Part shown: in pieces, positions 15,101-24,534 of the stretch
How the letters are laid out: each line of letters opens with the position of its first letter
How positions within the stretch are numbered: the first letter of the stretch is position 1
Program-made: the position numbers and the translations under genes
Notes under the pieces: model-generated
Databases searched by the model: none
What the model was told of the DNA's origin: nothing
What the model saw: the letters and a program-made list of their open reading frames with translations, nothing else
Assembly: GCA_038380435.1 (NCBI GenBank)
Contig: JAWZYU010000690.1
Location: forward strand, 21,148 to 85,147
Source: Ryuthela nishihirai
Lineage: Eukaryota; Arthropoda; Arachnida; Araneae; Heptathelidae
Direction of reading: 5' to 3'
DNA: 64,000 nt

Positions 15101-18100
15101 CGAAACACCAAACACACCAGGCTAAACCTGTGAACCCCCTAACGCAACTTACCAAACCCACGAAAGAATAAATATCCCATGCCAAACCTGTGAAAGCCCA
15201 AACGCCACATGCCAAACACGGGAAAGTCCAAATGCCCCAGGCCAAACACACAAAAGCCCAAACATCAAACCCGGGAAATCAAACAAACATCAAACCCGGA
15301 AAGATCAAACACCACAGGCCAAACCCACGAAAGCCCAAACCCCAAGGCCAAACCGGCAAAATCATAAAACGCCACAGTCCAAACAAGCAAAAGCCCAAAC
15401 GCCAAACCCACCAAAGCGCAAAGGCCCAGGCCAAACTCGCGAAAGCCTAAATGCCCCAGGCCAATCACGGGAAAGCAAAAACACTAAACACACGAAAGCC
15501 CAAGCGTACCAGGCCAAACCCGCGAAAGACCAATAGCCCCAGGCCAAACCCGCGAAACACCAAACACACCAGGCTAAACCTGTGAACCCCCTAACGCAAC
15601 TTACCAAACCCACGAAAGAATAAATATCCCATGCCAAACCTGTGAAAGCCCAAACGCCACATGCCAAACACGGGAAAGTCCAAATGCCCCAGGCCAAACA
15701 CACAAAAGCCCAAACATCAAACCCGGGAAATCAAACAAACATCAAACCCGGAAAGATCAAACACCACAGGCCAAACCCACGAAAGCCCAAACCCCAAGGC
15801 CAAACCGGCAAAATCATAAAACGCCACAGTCCAAACAAGCAAAAGCCCAAACGCCAAACCCACCAAAGCGCAAAGGCCCAGGCCAAACTCGCGAAAGCCT
15901 AAATGCCCCAGGCCAATCACGGGAAAGCAAAAACACTAAACACACGAAAGCCCAAGCGTACCAGGCCAAACCCGCGAAAGACCAATAGCCCCAGGCCAAA
16001 CCCGCGAAACACCAAACACACCAGGCTAAACCTGTGAACCCCCTAACGCAACTTACCAAACCCACGAAAGAATAAATATCCCATGCCAAACCTGTGAAAG
16101 CCCAAACGCCACATGCCAAACACGGGAAAGTCCAAATGCCCCAGGCCAAACACACAAAAGCCCAAACATCAAACCCGGGAAATCAAACAAACATCAAACC
16201 CGGAAAGATCAAACACCACAGGCCAAACCCACGAAAGCCCAAACCCCAAGGCCAAACCGGCAAAATCATAAAACGCCACAGTCCAAACAAGCAAAAGCCC
16301 AAACGCCAAACCCACCAAAGCGCAAAGGCCCAGGCCAAACTCGCGAAAGCCTAAATGCCCCAGGCCAATCACGGGAAAGCAAAAACACTAAACACACGAA
16401 AGCCCAAGCGTACCAGGCCAAACCCGCGAAAGACCAATAGCCCCAGGCCAAACCCGCGAAACACCAAACACACCAGGCTAAACCTGTGAACCCCCTAACG
16501 CAACTTACCAAACCCACGAAAGAATAAATATCCCATGCCAAACCTGTGAAAGCCCAAACGCCACATGCCAAACACGGGAAAGTCCAAATGCCCCAGGCCA
16601 AACACACAAAAGCCCAAACATCAAACCCGGGAAATCAAACAAACATCAAACCCGGAAAGATCAAACACCACAGGCCAAACCCACGAAAGCCCAAACCCCA
16701 AGGCCAAACCGGCAAAATCATAAAACGCCACAGTCCAAACAAGCAAAAGCCCAAACGCCAAACCCACCAAAGCGCAAAGGCCCAGGCCAAACTCGCGAAA
16801 GCCTAAATGCCCCAGGCCAATCACGGGAAAGCAAAAACACTAAACACACGAAAGCCCAAGCGTACCAGGCCAAACCCGCGAAAGACCAATAGCCCCAGGC
16901 CAAACCCGCGAAACACCAAACACACCAGGCTAAACCTGTGAACCCCCTAACGCAACTTACCAAACCCACGAAAGAATAAATATCCCATGCCAAACCTGTG
17001 AAAGCCCAAACGCCACATGCCAAACACGGGAAAGTCCAAATGCCCCAGGCCAAACACACAAAAGCCCAAACATCAAACCCGGGAAATCAAACAAACATCA
17101 AACCCGGAAAGATCAAACACCACAGGCCAAACCCACGAAAGCCCAAACCCCAAGGCCAAACCGGCAAAATCATAAAACGCCACAGTCCAAACAAGCAAAA
17201 GCCCAAACGCCAAACCCACCAAAGCGCAAAGGCCCAGGCCAAACTCGCGAAAGCCTAAATGCCCCAGGCCAATCACGGGAAAGCAAAAACACTAAACACA
17301 CGAAAGCCCAAGCGTACCAGGCCAAACCCGCGAAAGACCAATAGCCCCAGGCCAAACCCGCGAAACACCAAACACACCAGGCTAAACCTGTGAACCCCCT
17401 AACGCAACTTACCAAACCCACGAAAGAATAAATATCCCATGCCAAACCTGTGAAAGCCCAAACGCCACATGCCAAACACGGGAAAGTCCAAATGCCCCAG
17501 GCCAAACACACAAAAGCCCAAACATCAAACCCGGGAAATCAAACAAACATCAAACCCGGAAAGATCAAACACCACAGGCCAAACCCACGAAAGCCCAAAC
17601 CCCAAGGCCAAACCGGCAAAATCATAAAACGCCACAGTCCAAACAAGCAAAAGCCCAAACGCCAAACCCACCAAAGCGCAAAGGCCCAGGCCAAACTCGC
17701 GAAAGCCTAAATGCCCCAGGCCAATCACGGGAAAGCAAAAACACTAAACACACGAAAGCCCAAGCGTACCAGGCCAAACCCGCGAAAGACCAATAGCCCC
17801 AGGCCAAACCCGCGAAACACCAAACACACCAGGCTAAACCTGTGAACCCCCTAACGCAACTTACCAAACCCACGAAAGAATAAATATCCCATGCCAAACC
17901 TGTGAAAGCCCAAACGCCACATGCCAAACACGGGAAAGTCCAAATGCCCCAGGCCAAACACACAAAAGCCCAAACATCAAACCCGGGAAATCAAACAAAC
18001 ATCAAACCCGGAAAGATCAAACACCACAGGCCAAACCCACGAAAGCCCAAACCCCAAGGCCAAACCGGCAAAATCATAAAACGCCACAGTCCAAACAAGC

Positions 18101-19423
18101 AAAAGCCCAAACGCCAAACCCACCAAAGCGCAAAGGCCCAGGCCAAACTCGCGAAAGCCTAAATGCCCCAGGCCAATCACGGGAAAGCAAAAACACTAAA
18201 CACACGAAAGCCCAAGCGTACCAGGCCAAACCCGCGAAAGACCAATAGCCCCAGGCCAAACCCGCGAAACACCAAACACACCAGGCTAAACCTGTGAACC
18301 CCCTAACGCAACTTACCAAACCCACGAAAGAATAAATATCCCATGCCAAACCTGTGAAAGCCCAAACGCCACATGCCAAACACGGGAAAGTCCAAATGCC
18401 CCAGGCCAAACACACAAAAGCCCAAACATCAAACCCGGGAAATCAAACAAACATCAAACCCGGAAAGATCAAACACCACAGGCCAAACCCACGAAAGCCC
18501 AAACCCCAAGGCCAAACCGGCAAAATCATAAAACGCCACAGTCCAAACAAGCAAAAGCCCAAACGCCAAACCCACCAAAGCGCAAAGGCCCAGGCCAAAC
18601 TCGCGAAAGCCTAAATGCCCCAGGCCAATCACGGGAAAGCAAAAACACTAAACACACGAAAGCCCAAGCGTACCAGGCCAAACCCGCGAAAGACCAATAG
18701 CCCCAGGCCAAACCCGCGAAACACCAAACACACCAGGCTAAACCTGTGAACCCCCTAACGCAACTTACCAAACCCACGAAAGAATAAATATCCCATGCCA
18801 AACCTGTGAAAGCCCAAACGCCACATGCCAAACACGGGAAAGTCCAAATGCCCCAGGCCAAACACACAAAAGCCCAAACATCAAACCCGGGAAATCAAAC
18901 AAACATCAAACCCGGAAAGATCAAACACCACAGGCCAAACCCACGAAAGCCCAAACCCCAAGGCCAAACCGGCAAAATCATAAAACGCCACAGTCCAAAC
19001 AAGCAAAAGCCCAAACGCCAAACCCACCAAAGCGCAAAGGCCCAGGCCAAACTCGCGAAAGCCTAAATGCCCCAGGCCAATCACGGGAAAGCAAAAACAC
19101 TAAACACACGAAAGCCCAAGCGTACCAGGCCAAACCCGCGAAAGACCAATAGCCCCAGGCCAAACCCGCGAAACACCAAACACACCAGGCTAAACCTGTG
19201 AACCCCCTAACGCAACTTACCAAACCCACGAAAGAATAAATATCCCATGCCAAACCTGTGAAAGCCCAAACGCCACATGCCAAACACGGGAAAGTCCAAA
19301 TGCCCCAGGCCAAACACACAAAAGCCCAAACATCAAACCCGGGAAATCAAACAAACATCAAACCCGGAAAGATCAAACACCACAGGCCAAACCCATGAAA
19401 GCCCAAACCCCAAGGCCAAACCT
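3152..19423 (+). repeat. Homogeneous core: 36 units of exactly 452 bp
   Basis: Unit starts are spaced exactly 452 bp apart from 3152 to 19424. Reading the copies against each other, I find four clear single-base differences inside the core: G to T at 8519, C to T at 9524, C to A at 11070 and G to A at 14300. Each occurs in one unit only, and two remove a CpG. The last unit also has ACCCATG for ACCCACG near 19395, shared with the diverged edge. I may have missed other differences. Such uniformity fits very recent amplification or homogenisation, or a collapsed or copied assembly. Confidence 0.93.
3604..4055 (+). repeat. Representative 452-bp unit: 16 diverged 24-30-bp monomers
   Basis: Taking the first base as 1, monomers begin at 23, 47, 76, 106, 132, 159, 189, 219, 249, 279, 309, 339, 363, 388, 416 and 445; the last wraps into the next unit. 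Their lengths are 24, 29, 30, 26, 27, 30 (six in a row), 24, 25, 28, 29 and 30, summing to 452. Most open with CCAAAC plus a variable CCGCG, CACGG or CTGTG, then GAAAGCCCAAA, and end in CCCCAGG or CACATG. Monomers inside a unit differ clearly from each other, while the same monomer in neighbouring units is identical. That is the defining pattern of a higher-order repeat, as known from primate alpha satellite, but with a much shorter monomer. Confidence 0.9.
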
Positions 19424-19863
19424 GCAAAATCATAAAAAGCCACAGTCCAAACAAGCAAAAGCCCAAATGCCAAACCCACGAAAGCCCAAATGCCCAGGCC
19501 AAACTCGCGAAAGCTTAATGCCCCAGGGCAAACCCGGAAAAGCAAAAACACCAAACCCACGAAACCCAAAGCGTCCCACGCCAAACCCGCGACAGGCCAA
19601 TAGCCCCAGGCTAAACCCGCAAAACACCAAACGCACCAGGCTGAACCTGTGAACGCCCAAACGCAACATGCTAAACCCGCAAAAGAATAAATATCCCAGG
19701 CCAAACCTGTGAGAGCCCAAATGCCAAACCCAGGAAACCCCAAACGCCACATGCCAAACACGGGAAAGCCCAAACGCCCCATGCCAAACACACAAAAGCC
19801 CAAACGCCCCATGCCAAACACACAAAAGCCCAAACGCCCCATGCCAAACACACAAAAGCCCAA
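19424..19863 (+). repeat. Diverged 452-like unit at the array edge
   Basis: This stretch follows the monomer order of the 452-bp unit, beginning with GCAAAATCATAAAAAGCC and keeping landmarks such as GCAAAAACAC, GAATAAATATCCCA and AACCTGTGA. It carries many substitutions and small indels, unlike the near-identical units to its left. It looks like an older copy left at the edge when the interior was homogenised, and it may indicate ancestral bases at variable positions. There is no gene here. Confidence 0.85.
19754..19863 (+). repeat. Local 30-bp monomer amplification
   Basis: Four successive monomers start at 19754, 19784, 19814 and 19844. The second and third are identical 30-mers beginning CCAAACACACAAAAGCCC and ending GCCCCATG. 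The fourth starts the same way and then changes to CATCAAATCC. The first differs only in having CACGGGAAAG. This is a small, recent tandem expansion of one monomer outside the higher-order framework. Confidence 0.9.
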
Positions 19864-20073
19864 ACATCAAATCCAGGAAATCCAAATGTGACAGGCCAAA
19901 CCTATGAAAACTCAAACGCCATAGGACAAACCTGGGAAATCCCAAACACCACAGGCCAAACCCGCAAAAACTCAAACGCCCCAGGCAAAATCCACGAAAA
20001 TCCAAATGACCCAGGGAAAACCCACAAAAGTCCAAACGTCCAGCCCAAACCCACAAAAGCCGAAACATCATCA
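19864..20073 (+). repeat. Monomeric flank of the left satellite, no higher-order order
   Basis: Single 30-bp monomers can be placed at 19896-19925, 19926-19955, 19956-19985, 19986-20015 and 20016-20045, followed by a truncated one. They keep the CAAAC...GAAA...CCAAA...AGG pattern but differ from one another and from any position of the 452-bp unit. This resembles the monomeric fringe that flanks homogenised higher-order arrays. There is no gene. Confidence 0.85.
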
Positions 20074-20131
20074 AACTTGTAACAGGTGCCCGAGACCACA
20101 GGAGAAAAAAACTCCCCCGTGACATGAGGCG
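20074..20131 (-). repeat. Inverted 59-bp half-unit of the right-hand satellite
   Basis: On the minus strand this reads CGCCTCATGTCACGGGGG, then GAG, a T7 tract, CTCCTGTGGTCTCGGGC, ACCTGTTACAAGTT. That is a type 1 B half running into the start of an A half, with two or three differences. Every other copy of this satellite in the window is in + orientation, so this is the only strand switch seen. It directly abuts the last CAAAC monomers of the left satellite. Confidence 0.9.
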
Positions 20132-20280
20132 CGACACTTTTTTGCACACCATGGGCTAAATGGCCAGGTCACATGGACCCCGGAGGCTCAGAGAAGGTTG
20201 GGGGAGGGGACCCACTGGAACAGCTGTTGGGAGACAGATGGTAGCCTCCCGTCAAGGCCATCCAGCGTGTTCTTTAAGTT
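20132..20280. other. Non-satellite spacer between the two arrays
   Basis: About 150 bp match neither repeat: a T6 tract, ACCATGGGCTAAATGGCC, a G-rich stretch GGTTGGGGGAGGGGACCC, a 10-bp palindrome AACAGCTGTT near 20220, and CCATCCAGCGTG. It ends with a doubled AAGTTCCCGC (20276 and 20290) where the 118-bp array begins. No gene or known mobile element is recognised. It is flanked by inverted copies of the satellite core CCCGCCTC(A/G)TG. Confidence 0.75.
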
Positions 20281-20592
20281 CCCGCGTCTTAAGTTCCCGC
20301 CTCGTGACCCAGAGGAGGTAGTTTTTTGTGATCTCGAGCAACTGTCGGGTGTTCCCGCCTCATGTCCCAGGGGAGTTTTTTTCTCCTGTGGTCTCGGGCA
20401 CCTGTTACGAGTTCCCGCCTCGTGACCCGGGGGAGGTAGTTTTTTGTGCTCTCGGGTACCTGTCGGGTGTTCCCGCCTCATGTCCCGGGGGAGTTTTTTT
20501 CTCCTGTGGTCTCGGGCACCTGTTACGAGTTCCCGCTTCGTGACCCGGGGGAGGTAGTTTTTGTGCTCTCGGGCACCTGTTCGGTGTTCCCG

Positions 20593-20715
20593 CACACTCG
20601 TGGCCCTAAGACACTTTCTCCATAGGAGATCAGAGACGGGTGGATTTGAATTCGAATTTCTGCACACGAAACTCTTCCAGTGCAGCTTTGTGAAGCAAAT
20701 CCTTAAGAATGTGTT
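20593..20715. other. 123-bp non-satellite insert, copy 1
   Basis: The satellite breaks off after GTGTTCCCG and resumes at CCTGTTACGAG. Between them lies sequence unrelated to either array, including GGCCCTAAGACACTTTCTCC, TGAATTCGAATTTC, CTTCCAGTGCAGCTTTG and CTTAAGAATGTG. It has no obvious terminal inverted repeats or poly(A). It is open in one minus-strand frame but short and with no family I recognise. It could be a fragment of a mobile element or of unique DNA caught in the array. A twin lies 550 bp downstream. Confidence 0.85.
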
Positions 20716-21142
20716 CCTGTTACGAGTTCCCGCCTCCTGACCCGGGGGAGGTAGTTTTTTGTGATCTCGAACAACTGTCGGGTGTTCCCGCCTCATGTCC
20801 CGGGGGAGTTTTTCTCTCCTGTGGTCTCGGGCACCTGTTACGAGTTCCCGCCTCGTGACCCGGGGGAGGTAGTTTTTTGTGCTCTCGGGCACCTGTCGGG
20901 TGTTCCCGCCTCATGTCCCGGGGGTGTTTTTTTCTCCTGTGGTCTCGGGCACCTGTTACGTGTTCCCGCCTCCTGACCCGGGGGAGGTAGTTTTTTGTGC
21001 TCTCGGCTCCTGTCGGGTGTTCCCGCCTCATGTCCCGGGGAAGTTTTTTCTAATGTGGTCTCGGGCACCTGTTACGACATCGCGCCTCGTGACCCGGGGG
21101 AGGTAATTTTTTGCGCTCTCGGGCAACTGTTCAGTGTTCCCG

Positions 21143-21265
21143 CACACTCCTGGCCCTAAGACACTTTCTCCATAGGTGATCAGAGACGGGTGGATTTAAA
21201 TTCGAATTTCGGCACACGAAACTCTTCCAGTGCAGCTTTGTGAAGCAAATCCTTAAGAATGTGTT
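21143..21265. other. 123-bp non-satellite insert, copy 2
   Basis: This is the same length as the insert at 20593 and has only a few substitutions (for example CACTCC for CACTCG, GGTGATC for GGAGATC, TTAAATTC for TGAATTC, TTCGGC for TTCTGC). Satellite on both sides also matches, including the rare GATCTCGAACAACTGTCG just downstream of both copies. The insert therefore spread with its surroundings as a roughly 550-bp unit rather than by a second insertion. Confidence 0.87.
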
Positions 21266-21904
21266 CCTGTTACGAGTTCCCGCCTCGTGACCCGGGGGAG
21301 GTAGTTTTTTGTGATCTCGAACAACTGTCGGGTGTTCCCGCCTCATGTCCCGGGGGAGTTTTTTTTTTTTGGTCTCGGGCACCTGTTACGAATTCCCGAC
21401 TTGTGACCCGGGGGAGGTAGTTTTTTGTGCTCTCGGGAACCTGACGGGTGTTCCCGCCTCATGTCCCGGGGGAGTTTTTTTCTCCTGTGGTCTCGGGCAC
21501 CTGTTACGAGTTCCCGCCTCGTGACCCGGGGGAGGTAGATTTTTGTGCTCTCGGGCACCTGTCGGGTGTTCCTGCCTCCTGTCCCGGGGGAGTTTTTTTC
21601 TCCTGTGGTCTCGGGCACCTGTTAGGTGTTCCTGCCTCCTGACCCGGGGGAGGTAGTTTTTTGTGCTCTCGGGCACCTGTCGGGTGTTCCCGCCTCATGT
21701 CCCGGGGGAGTTTTTTTCTCCTGGGGTCTGGGGCCCCTGATACGAGTTCCCGCCTCGTGACCCGGGGGAGGTAGTTTTTTGTGCTCTCGGGCACCTGTCG
21801 GGTGTTCACGCCTCATGTCCCGGGGGAGTTTTTTTCTCCTGGGGTCTTGGGCACCTGTTACGAGTTCCCGCCTCGTGACCCGGGGGAGGTAGATTTTTGT
21901 GCTC

Positions 21905-21960
21905 TCGTTCACCTGTCGGGTGTTCCCACCTCGTGACCTGGGGGAGGTAGTTTTTTGTGC
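21905..21960 (+). repeat. Half-register chimera (B start, A end)
   Basis: A half begins as B (ACCTGTCGGGTGTTCCCACC) but continues as A (TCGTGACCTGGGGGAGGTAG), so two A-type ends fall in a row. The same structure is seen near 22797, 23560, 53540 and 60725. The switch point lies in the shared TTCCCGCCTC(A/G)TG core. Confidence 0.8.
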
Positions 21961-24534
21961 TCTCGGGCACCTGTCGGGTGTTCCCACCTCATGTCCCGGG
22001 GGAATTTTTTTCTCCTGTGGTCTCGGGCACCTGTTACGTGTTCCCGCCTCCTGACCCGGGGGAGGTAGTTTTTTGTGCTCTCGGGCAACTGTCGGGTGTT
22101 CCCGCCTCATGTCCCGGGGGAGTTTTTTTCTCCTGTGTTCTCGGGCACCTGTTACGAGTTCCCGCCTCGTGATCCGGGGGAGGTAGTTTTTTGTGCTCTT
22201 GGGCACCTGTCGGGTGTTCCCGTCTCATGTCCCGGGGGAGTTTTTTTCTCCTGGGGTCTTGGGCACCTGTTACGAGTTCCCGCCTCGTGACCCGGGGGAG
22301 GTAGTTTTTTGTGCTCTCGGGCACCTGTTGGGTGTTCCCGCCTCATGTCCCGGGGGAGTTTTTTTCTCCTGGGGTCTTGGGCACCTGTTACGAGTTCCCG
22401 CCTCGTGACCCGGGGGAGGTAGTTTTTTGTGCTCTCGGGCACCTGTTGGGTGTTCCCGCCTCATGTCCCGGGGGAGTTTTTTTCTCCTGTGGTCTCGGGC
22501 ACATGTTACGAGTTCCCGCCTCGTGACCCGGGGGAGGTAGTTTTTTGTGCTCTCGGGCACCTGTCGGGTGTTCCCGCCTCATGTCCCGGGGGAGTTTTTT
22601 TCTCCTGTGGTCTGGGGCACCTGTTACGAGTTCCCGCCTCGTGACCCGAGGGAGGTAGTTTTTTGTGCTCTCGGGCACCTGTTGGGTGTTCCCGCCTCAT
22701 GTGCCGGGGGAGTTTTTTCTCCTGTGGTCTTGGGCACCTGTTACGAGTTCCCGCCTCGTGACCCGGGGGAGGTAGTTTTTTGTGCTCTCCGGCACCTGTC
22801 GGGTGTTCCCGCCTCGTGACCTGGGGGAGGTAGTTTTTTGTGCTCTCAGGCACCTGTCGGGTGTTCCCACCTCATATCCCGTGGGAGTTTTTTTCTCCTG
22901 TGGTCTCGGGCACCTGTTACGTGTTCCCGCCTCCTGACCCGGGGGAGGTACTTTTTTGTGCTCTCGGGCAACTGTCGGGTGTTCCCGCCTCATGTCCCAG
23001 GGGTTTTTTCCTCCTGTGTTCTCGGGCACCTGTTACGAGTTCCCGCCTCGTGACCCGGGGGAGGTAGTTTTTTGTGCTCTCGGGCACCTGTCGGGTGTTC
23101 CCGCCTCATGTCCCGGGGGAGTTTTTTTCTCCTGGGGTCTGGGGCACCTGTTACGAGTTCCCGCCTCGTGACCCGGGGGAGGTAGTTTTCTGTGCTCTCG
23201 GGCACCTGTCGGGTGTTCCCGCCTCATGTCCCGGGGGAGTTTTTTTCTCCTGTGGTCTCGGGCACCTGTTACGAGTTCCCGCCTCGTGACCCGTGGGAGG
23301 TAGTTTTTTGCGCTCTCGGGCACCTATCGGGTGTTCCCGCCTCATGTCCCGGGGGAGTTTTTTTCTCCTGTGGTCTGGGGCACCTGTTACGAGTTCCCGC
23401 TCGTGACCCGGGGGAGGTAGTTTTTTGTGCTCTCGGGCACCTGTCGGGTGTTCCCACCTCATGTCCCGGGGGAGTTTTTTCTCCTGTGGTCTCGGGCACC
23501 TGTTACGAGTTCCCGCCTCATAACCCGGGGAGGTAGTTTTTTGTGCTCTCGGGCACCTGTCGGGTGTTCCCGCCTCATGACCCGGGGGAGGTAGTTTTTT
23601 CTGCTCTCGGGCAACTGTCGGGTGTTCCCGCCTCATGTCCCGGGGGAGTTTTTTTCTCCTGTGGTCTCGGGCACCTGTTACGAGTTCCCGCCTCGTGACC
23701 CGGGGGACGTAGTGTTTTGTGCTCTCGGGCACCTGTCGGTTGTTCCCTTCTCATGTCCCGGGGGAGTTTTTTTCTCCTGGGGTCTCGGGCACCTGTTACG
23801 AGTTCTCGCCTCGTGACCCGGGGAGGTAGTTTTTTTTGCTCTCGGGCACCTGTCGGGTGTTCCCGCCTCATGTAACGGGAGAGTTTTTTCTCCCGTGGTC
23901 TCGGGCACCTGTTACGAGTTCCCGCCTCGTGACCCGGGTGAGGTAGTTTTTATGTTCTCGGGCACCTGTCGGGTGTTCCCACCTCATGTCCCGGGGGAGT
24001 TTTTTTCTCCTGTGGTCTCGGGCACCTGTTATGTGTTCCCGCCTCCTGACCCGGGGGAGGTAGTTTTTTGTGCTCTCGGGCAACTGTCGGGTGTTCCCGC
24101 CTCATGTCCCGGGGGAGTTTTTTCTACTGTGGTCTCGGGCACCTGTTACAAGTTTCCGCCTCGTGACCCGGGGGAGGTAGTTTTTTCTGCTCTCGGGCAC
24201 CTGTCGAGTGTTCCCGACTCATGTCCCGGGGAGTTTTTTCTCCTGTGGTCTCGGGCAATTGTTACGTGTTCCGGCCTCCTGACCCGGGGGAGGTAGTTTT
24301 TTGTGCTCTCGGGCACCTGTTGGGTGTTCCCGCCTCATGTCCCGGGGGAGTTTTTTTCTCCTGTGTCTCGGTCACCTGTTACGTGTTCCCAGCTCCTGAC
24401 CCAGGAAAGGTAGTTTTTTGTGCTCTCGGGGACCTGTCGGGTGTTCCCGCCTCATGTCCCGGGGAATTTTTTTCTCCTGTGGTCTCGGGCACCTGTTACG
24501 TGTTCCCGCATCGTGACCCGGGGGAGGTAGTTTT

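Larger units (their letters stand above)
1..19423 (+). repeat. 452-bp higher-order satellite array, 43 units
   Basis: Successive occurrences of GCAAAATCATAAAA at 1, 453, 903, 1354, 1804, 2255, 2706, 3152, 3604 and every 452 bp up to 19424 define 43 head-to-tail units. Each unit is a string of diverged short monomers (see the representative unit at 3604). The + strand is strongly A/C-rich with very little T. By hand count a unit holds about 20 CpG sites, roughly 44 per kb. There is no inversion or foreign insertion inside the array. It runs off the left edge of the window, so its full size is unknown. I see no gene in it: translated stretches repeat with the satellite, and 452 is not a multiple of three. 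I do not recognise it as a named satellite family. Confidence 0.97.

Noticed and set aside
1..19423. Recurrent open frames of about 67-185 codons on both strands of the left array, rich in Trp/Phe/Leu on one strand and Lys/Pro/Gln on the other
   Set aside because: They repeat with the satellite, follow from its A/C-biased composition and scarcity of stops, and 452 is not a multiple of three so the frame shifts every unit. No known domain, plausible initiation context or codon-position signal is visible.
1..19423. CRISPR-like direct repeats of about 30 bp
   Set aside because: Monomers abut directly with no unique spacers of constant length, and the whole 452-bp unit repeats. This is tandem satellite, not a repeat-spacer array.
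20132..20280. Small gene or exon in the junction spacer
   Set aside because: About 150 bp with no convincing splice sites, long frame or known similarity. It is too short to support a call.
20593..20715. tRNA-derived SINE, because the minus strand has a B-box-like AATTCGAATTCAAATCC
   Set aside because: The match to the GGTTCGANTCC consensus is weak, no A box at the right distance was found, and there is no tail or target-site duplication.
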